NCBI GenBank assembly: GCA_030603445.1
Contig: JAUVXU010000009.1
Span: forward strand, 1 to 64,000
Direction of reading: 5' to 3'
DNA: 64,000 nucleotides
From: Methanomicrobia archaeon
Lineage (GTDB): Archaea; Methanobacteriota_B; Thermococci; Methanofastidiosales; NM3
The position numbers were made by a program, and so were the translations under genes. Below, one piece after another: positions 36,209 through 45,507 of this stretch. The notes beneath the pieces are model-generated. The model saw only the letters and a list, made by a program, of their open reading frames with translations, searched no databases and was not told where the DNA came from. Numbering within the stretch: the stretch's first letter is position 1; the number at the start of each line of letters is the position of its first letter.

Positions 36209-37720
36209 TCAGCAAGGTTCTATCGTTTGAGGAGGTTTATGGGAGATAAAGTATGACACTGCAACAACTTCTCCAATCTCATTGGTAATGCGCGTGCTGA
36301 TGCGTTCAAGTAGGTCCCAGGGAAGCTTCACGAAGTTGGCTGTCATAGCATCAACAGACTGCACCACGCGCAAAGCAACCACGCGGCCGAACTTTCGCTG
36401 ATCTCCTACAACACCCACAACACGGTCCTCAAGAAGAACTGCAAAGGACTGCCACACTTTATCATGCCATCCTGAATTCTTAAGTTCTTCATCCAGTATG
36501 GCTGATGCATCACGAACTATGCGTATGTTCTCATCATTGACAGCCCCGGTGATGCGCACAGCTAGGCCTGGCCCCGGGCAAGGGTGCTGAAGCACTACTT
36601 CAGGCGGAAGCCCAAGAGTAGAACCGACAATTCGTACCTCATCTTTATATAATTCCCGTAATGGTTCAATTAATTCGTCAAAATCAAAGGATTCTGGAAG
36701 GCCGCCAACATTATGGTGCGATTTTATGGTCTCAGAGTTGCAGGTAGAACCACTTTCTATCACGTCAGGGTATATTGTTCCTTGAATGAGATACCGGGCA
36801 CCTATCTTTTTTGCTTCTTCCTCAAATACTTTAATGAACTCATTTCCAATAATCTTGCGCTTTTGTTCAGGATCGGTAATTCCTTCTAATTTTTTAAAAA
36901 AGCGCTCCTTCGCATCCACAACGATAAGCTTGAGTGAATCACTAAATGTATTTTCGACAAATTCGCGCTCATGTTTTCGCAATAATCCGTGATCAACAAA
37001 AACAGCATAAAGATTTTTCTTAATTACCTTGGCAGTTATCATAGCGGCTACCGACGAATCAACTCCTCCTGAAAGGGCGATTATAGCTTTTTTGTCACCT
37101 ATTGATTTCTTTATTTTTTGTTCAGCCTCAATCACAAAATCTTCCATTTTCCAATCCCGAGAAATTTCTGCCAGATCTAAAAAGTTATCAAGCAGTTGGA
37201 TGCCATGCTCAGTATGATTTACCTCTGGATGGAATTGTAGTGCATAGATCATTCTATCTTTTAATCGGATGGCTGCTGGGCACTTATCTGAAGTTGCAAT
37301 GATATCAAAACCTTCCGGGAGATGCTCAACAGAATCCCCATGGCTCATCCAAACGCGCTCATGCTTGTTAAGGTTTTTAAACAAAGGGTCGTCTTTTACA
37401 GTAATAGTTGATATGCCATACTCTTTTTTCCCTTTGTTTATGCTGCCTTTGAAGTAATGAACAATGTGGTGCATGCCATAACATATGCCCAAAGTTGGAA
37501 TATTATGTTTGACAAGATATGCAATTAACGTATTGTTAAGGGGGGCATTTTCATCATATATGCTAGATGGGCCTCCTGAAAGAATCACTGCATCTGCATC
37601 GATATCTTTTGGATTAATATCACTACTCACCACTTTAGAATATACATTTAGCTGCCGTATCCTGCGAGCTATCAAATGTGTGTACTGACTTCCAAAATCA
37701 ATTATTAGAACAGTGCTCAT
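36209..37720 (-). CDS. guaA: GMP synthase, fused glutamine-hydrolysing form
   Basis: GMP synthase aminates XMP. Here the glutaminase domain (about 1-185; TLGICYGMHH nucleophile Cys, QFHPEVNHTEHG His and Glu) is fused to the ATP pyrophosphatase (ALSGGVDSSVAA P-loop) and the dimerisation domain (GPGLAVRITG). Many euryarchaea have two separate subunits, so the 503-residue fused enzyme is bacterial in layout. It is upstream of xpt by nine bases and diverges from a regulator-like gene. Confidence 0.93.
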   Translation of the reverse strand: MSTVLIIDFGSQYTHLIARRIRQLNVYSKVVSSDINPKDIDADAVILSGGPSSIYDENAPLNNTLIAYLVKHNIPTLGICYGMHHIVHYFKGSINKGKKEYGISTITVKDDPLFKNLNKHERVWMSHGDSVEHLPEGFDIIATSDKCPAAIRLKDRMIYALQFHPEVNHTEHGIQLLDNFLDLAEISRDWKMEDFVIEAEQKIKKSIGDKKAIIALSGGVDSSVAAMITAKVIKKNLYAVFVDHGLLRKHEREFVENTFSDSLKLIVVDAKERFFKKLEGITDPEQKRKIIGNEFIKVFEEEAKKIGARYLIQGTIYPDVIESGSTCNSETIKSHHNVGGLPESFDFDELIEPLRELYKDEVRIVGSTLGLPPEVVLQHPCPGPGLAVRITGAVNDENIRIVRDASAILDEELKNSGWHDKVWQSFAVLLEDRVVGVVGDQRKFGRVVALRVVQSVDAMTANFVKLPWDLLERISTRITNEIGEVVAVSYFISHKPPQTIEPC

Positions 37721-37774
37721 ATAATCACATTTAAGATAAAAGAGAAACCTTTAAAAAGTTTATTAATCAAGAAT

Positions 37775-38494
37775 ATGTTTATGAATATGCTTGAGAGTAT
37801 GAAGTTTAGGATGAAGTCAATACAAGTCCTAAAGATGTTGAAAAGATGGCATACATACAGCGAGCTATCTAAAAAACTTGGATTGCCAACAACAGTTTTG
37901 AATAGGTATATAATGGGGCGCGTCTTGCCAAACGAGGAACGTGCTCGTGAATTCATCATGTTTTATGAGAAATACTTTAAGCTTGAGGATGAAATTCTAA
38001 AACGAATCACGTTTGATGAGTTCGGATATTTTGATAATTCAGGCATATTATATGATACGCAACTACTTAATAGAATTGCTACTCGGGCATTAGACCGATT
38101 CGAAAACGTTAACAAAGTCATGACATCTGAGACAGACGGGATACCTATTGCATGCCATATTGCACAAGCATTTGATATAGATATGATCTTTACAAGAAAA
38201 GAGAAGGAAGTTGGACGCCTCGATTATGTGGAGGAAACCTACATCCCATCATCAATGGGAAAACTTATGTCTCTTTACTTACCAAAGCGCTCAGTTAAAA
38301 AAGGGGAAAGAGTACTCATCGTAGATGATGTCATACGCAGCGGGGAAACACAACGCGCCCTCTTGCGGCTAGCAAAGAAAATGAATGCAGATATTGCCGG
38401 ATTATTCGCAGTGGTATCTATAGGCGACAAAGGCATTGTGGCACTTGAAAATGAGATACATCCTGATGATCTAGAGATATTGGTGAAGTTATGA
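37775..38494 (+). CDS. HTH-phosphoribosyltransferase regulator (GfcR/PurR-like)
   Basis: This is a 239-residue protein with an N-terminal helix-turn-helix (about 20-55; TYSELSKKLGLPTTVLNRYIMGRVLP) joined to a type I phosphoribosyltransferase domain with the PRPP loop RVLIVDDVIRSGETQRAL. Such fusions in archaea (GfcR and relatives) act as PRPP- or metabolite-responsive regulators. It diverges from xpt-guaA across 54 bases, so control of purine salvage is plausible. Several in-frame ATG codons (37775, 37787, 37799) leave the start uncertain. Orotate phosphoribosyltransferase activity is the alternative, given the pyrK-like gene overlapping its end. Confidence 0.78.
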   Translation: MFMNMLESMKFRMKSIQVLKMLKRWHTYSELSKKLGLPTTVLNRYIMGRVLPNEERAREFIMFYEKYFKLEDEILKRITFDEFGYFDNSGILYDTQLLNRIATRALDRFENVNKVMTSETDGIPIACHIAQAFDIDMIFTRKEKEVGRLDYVEETYIPSSMGKLMSLYLPKRSVKKGERVLIVDDVIRSGETQRALLRLAKKMNADIAGLFAVVSIGDKGIVALENEIHPDDLEILVKL

Positions 38495-39234
38495 TAGATG
38501 CAAGGATCACTAAGGTGATACAAGAAATACCTAAAGTGACCACTCTTTTCTTTGATACTGATTTAGGGGCTAAACCAGGTCAATTTGGCATGTTCTGGCT
38601 TCCAGGAGAAGGGCAGCGCCCGATGTCATTCTCATATGGTAATGCCATAACTGTTAAAAATGTCGGTCCATTTTCAGCAAAACTTTCTGCATTGCGACCA
38701 GGCGACATGATATCCATTGAGGGGCCATATGGAAATAGTTTCGATATTTCAGGCAGTTCTGTGGTGCTCATAGGCGGCGGATTCGGAATTGCGCCTCTTC
38801 GATTCGTGGCCCAGGAATGTTACAAAGAAAACATTGCCATCACTTCATTATTGGGTTTTAAATCGTTAGAAGATGTGTTTTTTGAGAAGGAGCTTAGTAA
38901 ATATGGTGATGTATATATTGCAACAGAGGATGGAAGTTGCGGTGAAAAAGGCATGATAACATGCCTATTTAACACAGTAAAACACGAATTTGACAAAGGG
39001 TATTGCTGTGGGCCTGAACGCATGATGGCAGCAGCCATGGAGCATTTCGGAAAGCATATGCCGCTGCAGTTATCGCTGGAGAGGTATATGAAGTGTGGCA
39101 TGGGGCTTTGCGGGTCGTGTGAAGTTGATGGGCTATTAGTTTGTAAGGATGGGCCTGTGTTTTATCAGGAGCAACTTGGGCCGTCATTTGGAAAGTTCAA
39201 ACGAGACAAAACCGGCCGTAAGATCCCTATATAA
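38491..39234 (+). CDS. pyrK: Dihydroorotate dehydrogenase electron transfer subunit-like (PyrK)
   Basis: This is a flavoprotein of the ferredoxin-NADP reductase family. The FAD region has GQRPMSFSYGNA, the NAD region has VLIGGGFGIAPLRF, and the C-terminal 2Fe-2S site is ERYMKCGMGLCGSCEV followed by a last Cys in VCKDGP. PyrK carries electrons between NAD and dihydroorotate dehydrogenase B. No pyrD is adjacent, so a partner is encoded elsewhere. It overlaps the upstream regulator gene by four bases. Confidence 0.85.
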   Translation: MIDARITKVIQEIPKVTTLFFDTDLGAKPGQFGMFWLPGEGQRPMSFSYGNAITVKNVGPFSAKLSALRPGDMISIEGPYGNSFDISGSSVVLIGGGFGIAPLRFVAQECYKENIAITSLLGFKSLEDVFFEKELSKYGDVYIATEDGSCGEKGMITCLFNTVKHEFDKGYCCGPERMMAAAMEHFGKHMPLQLSLERYMKCGMGLCGSCEVDGLLVCKDGPVFYQEQLGPSFGKFKRDKTGRKIPI

Positions 39235-39253
39235 TCATACAAGGGAGAAGACA

Positions 39254-40318
39254 ATGCACGAACCCCCCTATTCTCTTGGTAAAATAAGAACACCCCATGG
39301 CACAATAAGAACACCTGCCTTGATACCAGTTATTGCAACATCCTACGGGATTTGGGACAAGTGGATAAATGGGGAGTTTACTGCCCCTTGGGAACTGGCG
39401 CAATCTGCTATTCTATCGCTTTACCATGTTTTGCAGTACGGACGCAAAGATGAGGTGCTCCAAAAAGGCATACATGACGTTCTCCACACTAAAAATCCGA
39501 TATGGATGGACAGCGGAGGATTTCAATACATGAAAAAAGGCGCCGAGCTTGAACCATTGGATGTGTTGCATTATCAGGAGTTAAGCGGGTGCGACATAGG
39601 TGTTACATTCGACTACCCCATTACGCCTTCGCTTGATAACGATGAAAAGTTGGGCCGCCTGAAGCGCAGTGTGGAAGCTGCCAATCTTATGTTGTCACAC
39701 AACAAGGAAATGAAGCTTTACGGTGCCATACATGGTAGCACGCCTAACGAGATAGAAGAGTATTCTACTAATCTTGATAGTGGGTTTGATGGATATGCAG
39801 TTGGTTCTCTTGTTCCGAGAAAATCCCAGTATGTTCATCTGATAGATATTATTCATGCGTCAAGAAATACCACAAATAGCCCATTGCATGCTTTTGGCAT
39901 AACAGGATTTCCTGCACTATATGCCTTATCGTATCTTGGCGTTGATACGTTTGATTCATGGACCTACGTGGTCGCCGCAGCCTATAAGGAGTATATTCAC
40001 CCAGAAAAGCTTACCAGGGTAAAGAACCTAAAAACTCTCTCATCACTGCCCGAATGCAATTGTAGCATCTGCCAGGAATATGGGCTTATGGACTTCTTGC
40101 AACCCACTAGCGAAGGAGAGATACTGCTGGCGCTTCATAATCTCAATATATTTTTGCAGGAAATGAAAAATATTAGGGAAGCAATGGAAGAGAACGAATT
40201 GGAGTCTTATATTGTCCAAAAAGGAAAAGTAGGTAATAGGAACATAAATATTGCATTCAAACTTGCACAAAAAAAGGAAAAAGAAGGAAAAGAGATTATA
40301 CATCATACAGGTACGTGA
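39254..40318 (+). CDS. tRNA-guanine transglycosylase paralogue (DpdA-like candidate)
   Basis: This is a 354-residue TGT-fold protein. DSGGFQ, FDGYAVGSLV and the zinc site CNCSIC with a later LHNL histidine are clear, and the second Asp is kept in DTFDSW. However, the PTRNAR segment after that Asp is replaced by TYVVAAAYKEY, and the C-terminal PUA region of archaeosine TGT is absent. It is therefore not a standard tRNA enzyme; 7-deazaguanine insertion into DNA or another RNA is possible, as for DpdA. The ATG at 39254 follows GGGAGAAG; the frame extends into pyrK without conservation. No other dpd genes are nearby. Confidence 0.7.
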   Translation: MHEPPYSLGKIRTPHGTIRTPALIPVIATSYGIWDKWINGEFTAPWELAQSAILSLYHVLQYGRKDEVLQKGIHDVLHTKNPIWMDSGGFQYMKKGAELEPLDVLHYQELSGCDIGVTFDYPITPSLDNDEKLGRLKRSVEAANLMLSHNKEMKLYGAIHGSTPNEIEEYSTNLDSGFDGYAVGSLVPRKSQYVHLIDIIHASRNTTNSPLHAFGITGFPALYALSYLGVDTFDSWTYVVAAAYKEYIHPEKLTRVKNLKTLSSLPECNCSICQEYGLMDFLQPTSEGEILLALHNLNIFLQEMKNIREAMEENELESYIVQKGKVGNRNINIAFKLAQKKEKEGKEIIHHTGT

Positions 40319-40973
40319 ACCTTATGCCTAGTCCTTTTGGTGTTTTGTAACGTATGTTCATCCCTATTATGAGTGCAGTCATCGCTTCTATAATCCTGCA
40401 GTTGCATAAAAGCCCCCCATTGAGCCCCCTAATCCCATCTATCTTGTTTGCAATCTCCATGACTGCTGCACGTGCTTCTTTATTATCAGAGCAGACCAGG
40501 ACGTCATTGTCTACTGTATTTTCCAAATCCAAGAGCCGTTCTGCACAAACATTTTGAAATGCGCCTACAACAGGTGCGTTATTCTTCAAAATTGCCTGCG
40601 CCTGTTCAGCAGCAGATCCTTCCCAGGGAGTAATTATCTGTGTAGGTTTTCCACCAATTGCATTGGCCAAAGGAACACAAAGAGATACAACTATCTTATC
40701 TGGGTCTAAGGCACCTTTCAATGATTTTATGGTATCTGCCATATACTTGTAAGGAACTGAAACTATTATTATTTCCCCATTTTTTACTGCACCCAAATTA
40801 TCGCTTCCTTCAATATCTGCAGAAGGAAATTTGTCTTTGATACTATCGACTGCAATCTTGGCCTTTGATTCATCACGAGACCCAATTATAACTGGTATGT
40901 TGGATTGAGCAAAACGCATTGCAAGACCAAGGCCTTGGTCACCTGTGCCGCCTATTATTGCTATCTTCTTCAT
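40296..40973 (-). CDS. npdG: F420H2:NADP+ oxidoreductase NpdG
   Basis: This enzyme moves hydride between coenzyme F420 and NADP. The N-terminal dinucleotide fold has IIGGTGDQGLGLAMRFAQS and GSRDESKA, where the Arg/Ser contact the NADP phosphate. The block VPYKYMADTI and the C-terminal NCRIIEAMTALIIGMN are family typical. Its presence implies F420 use, common in methanogens and relatives. The gene ends 23 bases inside the convergent TGT-like gene. Confidence 0.88.
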   Translation of the reverse strand: MKKIAIIGGTGDQGLGLAMRFAQSNIPVIIGSRDESKAKIAVDSIKDKFPSADIEGSDNLGAVKNGEIIIVSVPYKYMADTIKSLKGALDPDKIVVSLCVPLANAIGGKPTQIITPWEGSAAEQAQAILKNNAPVVGAFQNVCAERLLDLENTVDNDVLVCSDNKEARAAVMEIANKIDGIRGLNGGLLCNCRIIEAMTALIIGMNIRYKTPKGLGIRFTYLYDV

Positions 40974-41136
40974 ATCTTCACCATGTTTTGATAATCAATA
41001 AAAGAATTAAAAAGCTTATGGTAATAAAAATTGTACAAAAATCGAAATTTATATAGCCCAGATTGTTCAGATGTCACCTTTCATGACATTTAAAAATAAC
41101 AAAAAGATATTAAACTTTCACATTCAAAGGTAGGGC

Positions 41137-42807
41137 ATGATTACAGGCATAAGACAAAATGTTACACATATCAATAGATCTAGGCAAATTGCACATGTCA
41201 TGGCAAAACATGGATTAGGATATTATGTTGACCAAATGGGCATAAGCAATCTGCTTCCACGCCTGCGCCGAAAAGATCTATCAACACAAATGCCCAAGAA
41301 GTCGCTTGCTGTGACATATCGCATAATATTCGAAGAACTAGGGCCAACATTCATAAAATTAGGGCAGATACTTTCCACACGCCCTGACATCATCTCAAAA
41401 GAATATGTTGAAGAATTCTCAAAATTACAAGACAGCGTCGCACCAATATCTTTTGACAAAATAAAAGAGGTCATAGAAAAGGAATTAAACGCCCCAATTG
41501 ATACTGTCTTCACTTTTTTGGATGAAGTGCCAATTGCATCAGCTTCTATTGGGCAGGTGCATCGAGGAATCTTGCTTGACGGCAATGAAGTTGCTATCAA
41601 GGTTCAAAAACCTAATATCGAGAGGATAATAAACACCGATACAGAGATAATGAGGAATCTTGCAAAGCGCTCCAAAAATCTGTTTGGACAGCGTTCACCC
41701 TACGACCCCGAGGAAATTGTTGAAGAGTTCGCAAAGGCAATAAAAAAAGAACTTGACTATAATATCGAAACAGCAAATGCTGAAAGATTCGGGCGAGAGT
41801 TTTACAATGATCCAACAGTTAAAATCCCAAAAATATTCAAACGGTTTGGAACAAAGCGATTACTTGTTATGGAGTATATAGATGGAATTAAAATATCAGA
41901 TGTTCTCCATTTAGAATACACAGAAAAAGAAAAAGCACATCTGGCCGAGATTGGGGCTAATGCTGTACTTAAGATGATATTTGAATTTGGATTTTTTCAC
42001 GCAGACCCCCACCCTGCCAACATATTTGTAGTAGACAAGAATACTATAGCGTTTCTTGATTTTGGAATAATTGGCAGGATAAACAAGAATGCAAAACGAA
42101 ACTTGACAAGTCTCCTAATAGCAATCATAAATAAAGATGCAGAAAAGATAGGGGATATCTTAGTGCACATGATGAGTGCAACTGATGTAAACAAGGATGA
42201 ACTGGTGTATGAGTTAGAAGACCTTATAGATGTGTATTATAACAGGTCGTTAGAAGAAATAAATATGGGGGAATTCTTGCAAGATCTTACATTATCTGTT
42301 AAGCGCCATGGGATGAAAATGCCGAAAAACTACGCACTGCTTGGAAAAACACTCATTATGATAGAAGGCGTTGGAAGACAACTTAATCCCAACTTTAATT
42401 CTGTACAATACACCAAACCTTACGTCAAAAAAATTATAATGGAACGAATGGGACCAAAAAATATTGTTAAAAGATGGTATGAAATGCTGTCTCAGACAAG
42501 TGGCATGGCCGTTGACATTCCTAAAAAAATTGATAATATCATGACTAGGCTAAGCAAGGGGGAGTTTAGGGTCGGAGTTGAGAGCAAGAGCATGGAATAT
42601 CTTACACATAGCTTTGAGCGTTCTGTTAATAGATTATCTTTTTCTATAGTAATCGCAGGGATGATACTATCATCCTCTGTGCTCTTTATGACAAATATAG
42701 GGCCAAAAATATATAATCTCCCATTGTTTGGGTGGATAGGTTTTATTATTTCCTTCACACTTGGCATATGGCTTATTAGCGGAATAGTTAAGACGGGAAA
42801 ACTATGA
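41137..42807 (+). CDS. UbiB/ADCK-family atypical kinase
   Basis: This is a 556-residue UbiB-type protein. The family KxGQ helix is FIKLGQILSTRPDIIS, the Ala-rich loop reads SASIGQVH, VAIKVQKP holds the ATP Lys, and FFHADPHPANIF and LDFGIIG form the catalytic and metal sites. Two C-terminal membrane helices (FSIVIAGMILSSSVLF and FIISFTLGIWLIS) anchor it. In bacteria and mitochondria it supports quinone synthesis; in an archaeon it may serve isoprenoid lipid or quinone-like metabolism. It appears monocistronic. Confidence 0.88.
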   Translation: MITGIRQNVTHINRSRQIAHVMAKHGLGYYVDQMGISNLLPRLRRKDLSTQMPKKSLAVTYRIIFEELGPTFIKLGQILSTRPDIISKEYVEEFSKLQDSVAPISFDKIKEVIEKELNAPIDTVFTFLDEVPIASASIGQVHRGILLDGNEVAIKVQKPNIERIINTDTEIMRNLAKRSKNLFGQRSPYDPEEIVEEFAKAIKKELDYNIETANAERFGREFYNDPTVKIPKIFKRFGTKRLLVMEYIDGIKISDVLHLEYTEKEKAHLAEIGANAVLKMIFEFGFFHADPHPANIFVVDKNTIAFLDFGIIGRINKNAKRNLTSLLIAIINKDAEKIGDILVHMMSATDVNKDELVYELEDLIDVYYNRSLEEINMGEFLQDLTLSVKRHGMKMPKNYALLGKTLIMIEGVGRQLNPNFNSVQYTKPYVKKIIMERMGPKNIVKRWYEMLSQTSGMAVDIPKKIDNIMTRLSKGEFRVGVESKSMEYLTHSFERSVNRLSFSIVIAGMILSSSVLFMTNIGPKIYNLPLFGWIGFIISFTLGIWLISGIVKTGKL

Positions 42808-42814
42808 CATGTTG

Positions 42815-43507
42815 CTAGGAAATAAGCTCTATAGTCGTATTTACGCAAGTACGTTGTGAATTATCAAACAAATCATCAAGTATGTCCCTAATCTCAAGAA
42901 GATTATCCACATTTACATCTGCAATTCCCCGAAGGCATTCCTTTGCACAAAACGCGATTCCAAGGTCTGCTTCATGTATCATGGAGATGTCGTTTGCCCC
43001 GTCACCTACTGCAACTGCCATCGTGGCCCCAGATTCCTTCTTAAATTTACTGAGCCAATAATCTTTGTTGCCATCTACCCTAAGATCAAATCTGCCTGTA
43101 AGCATGCCGTTTTGTAACTCAAGCTTATTTGCAGCTATATAGCTGATGCCAAGATGCTTTGCATGGCGCTGCGCTATAACATCAAATCCTCCTGTGATTA
43201 TGGCAGTCTTTGCGCCATCTTCATGAAGGGACTCAATAAGCTCTTCTGCCCCGTCGGTAATATGTGATTCTTTGAATACTTTGTCTAGATTATTAATATG
43301 TAATCCTTTGAGAAAATTTAGGCGTTTGCCTAATGCTTCCTCGAACGTTATCTCACCACACATCGCCTGTTCTGTAAGTTCTGCAACCTCATTGTGGCAA
43401 CCTTGTACTCTTGCCACTTCATCGAGAAATTCACAATCAATAAGTGTCTTGTCCATATCAAATGCTACAATAACCTTATCGTTGCCTTTCCATAATTTAC
43501 CACTCAT
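42815..43507 (-). CDS. serB: Phosphoserine phosphatase-like HAD hydrolase
   Basis: This is a 230-residue HAD phosphatase with AFDMDKTLIDCE (nucleophile Asp), IITGGFD, and VAVGDGANDISMIHEADLGIAF. This order and the YIAANKLELQNGMLTG segment match SerB, which makes serine from phosphoserine. The N-terminus has a short Lys-rich extension before the core. No other serine genes are nearby, so the substrate is assigned by family only. Confidence 0.8.
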   Translation of the reverse strand: MSGKLWKGNDKVIVAFDMDKTLIDCEFLDEVARVQGCHNEVAELTEQAMCGEITFEEALGKRLNFLKGLHINNLDKVFKESHITDGAEELIESLHEDGAKTAIITGGFDVIAQRHAKHLGISYIAANKLELQNGMLTGRFDLRVDGNKDYWLSKFKKESGATMAVAVGDGANDISMIHEADLGIAFCAKECLRGIADVNVDNLLEIRDILDDLFDNSQRTCVNTTIELIS

Positions 43508-43762
43508 ATAATCTACACTCCCTTTTTAGTTAAAACTGACCAAAACAAACACATTAGGGAAGTGTATTGGAGTTCACACACGAAATATTCATGAATTTTA
43601 ATTATGTATACTACTTAAAAAACTATCGCAGGATTAGGCATTATAATGTCAATCATAAAACTAGAATATTGATGAAAATAATAGAGAAGTGTGGCTTTTC
43701 TATGCCAATAGTCATATTTTTCTCAAAAACCTTTAAAAATTAATATATTTATTTTCAATACC

Positions 43763-44788
43763 ATGATTGAAACATTGGTACGACAGGATATTGAATCGTT
43801 GCGTTTTGCACAGCCATATGTTCCGAAAAAATATCTTAATCTGTCACAAAATGAACCTATTAGAAAGATTATAGGAGATAAATACTCTGCTAAGTATATA
43901 GGGCCCCATTACTATGAGCTAAAGAATAAACTTGCCGAATTTTTTGGGCTCAAACAAGAAAACTTCACTATAACAAACGGAGCTAACCATGGTATAGACG
44001 TATGTTGCCGCTGTTTTTTGGGGCCAGGTGACTGCTCAGCATTGTATGATCCAACATATGGGCCATATTACATGATACCCAGGATAAATGGAAAAGATGT
44101 TGTTCGTTTTCAGCTTGACGAAAACTTTGAACCAGATTGGCAACAGTTCAAAGATAGCAACGCAAAAATGGTGTTTATAGCAAATCCAGGGAATCCTACA
44201 GGAAATCTATTATCTCTAAAGAAGATAGAAGAAGGTCTGGAAACCGGAAAAGTTGTTGTAGTTGATGAAGCATATGCTGAGTTTACCGATGTCACTGCTA
44301 TTGATCTTATAGGCAATTATGAGAACCTAGTTGTGCTACGCACCTTCTCAAAAGTATGGGCGCTCCCTGGGGCAAGGGTGGGATACATCGTTGCTAATGA
44401 AAAGACAAGTGACTATTTAGAGCTCTCGCATATCCCATACCATATGGCAAATCCATCCTTGAAATTGGCATACGACGTTATTGACCATAAAGAGGATATG
44501 GAACGATTGGTCAAGGAGACTGTTAACATTCGTGAAGATCTGCGTATCGGTTTGCAGGCACTTGGACTTTATGTATATCCTTCATATACTAATTTTCTGC
44601 TCGTAAAGTTTCCAGAACAGATAAATGCGAACACTATATTCCAAAAACTATGTGAGAATGACATATGCGTCAACAACGTATCAGGACAGGCAGGCATAGA
44701 AAATTGTTTAAGGATAAGTGTGGGATTGCAAGAAGAGAACGCAATGTTTCTTGCAGTTCTTAAAAAGCTTCTCGAGACGCATATATAG
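43763..44788 (+). CDS. PLP aminotransferase, histidinol-phosphate type
   Basis: This is a 341-residue class I/II aminotransferase. NLSQNEP, TNGANHGIDV, ANPGNPTGN, VVDEAYAEF and the PLP Lys site RTFSKVWALPGARVGY are present. The family includes histidinol-phosphate aminotransferase (HisC) and threonine-phosphate decarboxylase (CobD). The HAD phosphatase gene just downstream resembles a clade found next to HisC-like genes, so an aminotransferase/phosphatase pair is likely. The TATA-like element is so close to the ATG that the transcript may be nearly leaderless. Confidence 0.85.
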   Translation: MIETLVRQDIESLRFAQPYVPKKYLNLSQNEPIRKIIGDKYSAKYIGPHYYELKNKLAEFFGLKQENFTITNGANHGIDVCCRCFLGPGDCSALYDPTYGPYYMIPRINGKDVVRFQLDENFEPDWQQFKDSNAKMVFIANPGNPTGNLLSLKKIEEGLETGKVVVVDEAYAEFTDVTAIDLIGNYENLVVLRTFSKVWALPGARVGYIVANEKTSDYLELSHIPYHMANPSLKLAYDVIDHKEDMERLVKETVNIREDLRIGLQALGLYVYPSYTNFLLVKFPEQINANTIFQKLCENDICVNNVSGQAGIENCLRISVGLQEENAMFLAVLKKLLETHI

Positions 44789-44805
44789 CATCTATTGTGG
44801 TAGAT

Positions 44806-45507
44806 ATGGTAAAAGCAATATTGTTTGATATGGACGGCACATTAATTGAGGTACAAAAAAGCTACAAAGAGGCTATTGTAAGGACCGTTCAATATTTTGT
44901 TCCTACAGTCAGACGGGAAGATATTGCAAAAGGAATCAAATCCTTAAGAGGAATTTCAAACTTCAACAATGACTGGGACGCATCTTATTACCTCATAAAA
45001 AAGTTATCAGGGGACGCTCCAATCGTAGTTCGTGATGCATTCTGGAACCAAATGCAAGGTGTGTTTCAAAGCTTTTATCTTGGGTCCACCCTTTATAAAA
45101 AGGCTTATGGCACTAATTCACCGATACACATAGAACATGGACTAATAGAACAAGAAACCCCCCTTATAACTGAGGAAACGTTAAAAAATCTAGAAGAATA
45201 CCCTTTGGGGATAGTAACGTCTCGCCCAAGGTTCGAAGCATTATATACGCTCTCATTTGGATTCTTTCCTAAATATTTTTCATTAGAACACCTAATAGCA
45301 TTAGACGACGTGAAGCATGAAAAACCGCATCCAGAACCGCTACTAAAGCTAAAAGAAAAGATAAAGGCAGATACCTACTTCTATGTTGGGGATACTATTG
45401 ATGATGCCGAGGCGGCCAAATTAGCAGGATGCATAAGTATTATAGTTGGTGGAAACTGGGGAGATATTAACATAGGCTCTATAAATGAACTGCCAAGGGT
45501 CATTTAG
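44806..45507 (+). CDS. HAD-superfamily phosphatase paired with the aminotransferase
   Basis: This is a HAD subfamily IA hydrolase of about 233 residues: LFDMDGTLIEV, VTSRPRFEA and YVGDTIDDAEAAKLAG. The cap region is unusual (KGIKSLRGISNFNNDWDASYY) and matches a small HAD clade known from haloarchaea and cyanobacteria. It follows the HisC-like gene by fewer than 20 bases. A histidinol-phosphate phosphatase role is an attractive inference, as archaea often lack a recognised one. GTG 44797 is an alternative start. Confidence 0.75.
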   Translation: MVKAILFDMDGTLIEVQKSYKEAIVRTVQYFVPTVRREDIAKGIKSLRGISNFNNDWDASYYLIKKLSGDAPIVVRDAFWNQMQGVFQSFYLGSTLYKKAYGTNSPIHIEHGLIEQETPLITEETLKNLEEYPLGIVTSRPRFEALYTLSFGFFPKYFSLEHLIALDDVKHEKPHPEPLLKLKEKIKADTYFYVGDTIDDAEAAKLAGCISIIVGGNWGDINIGSINELPRVI

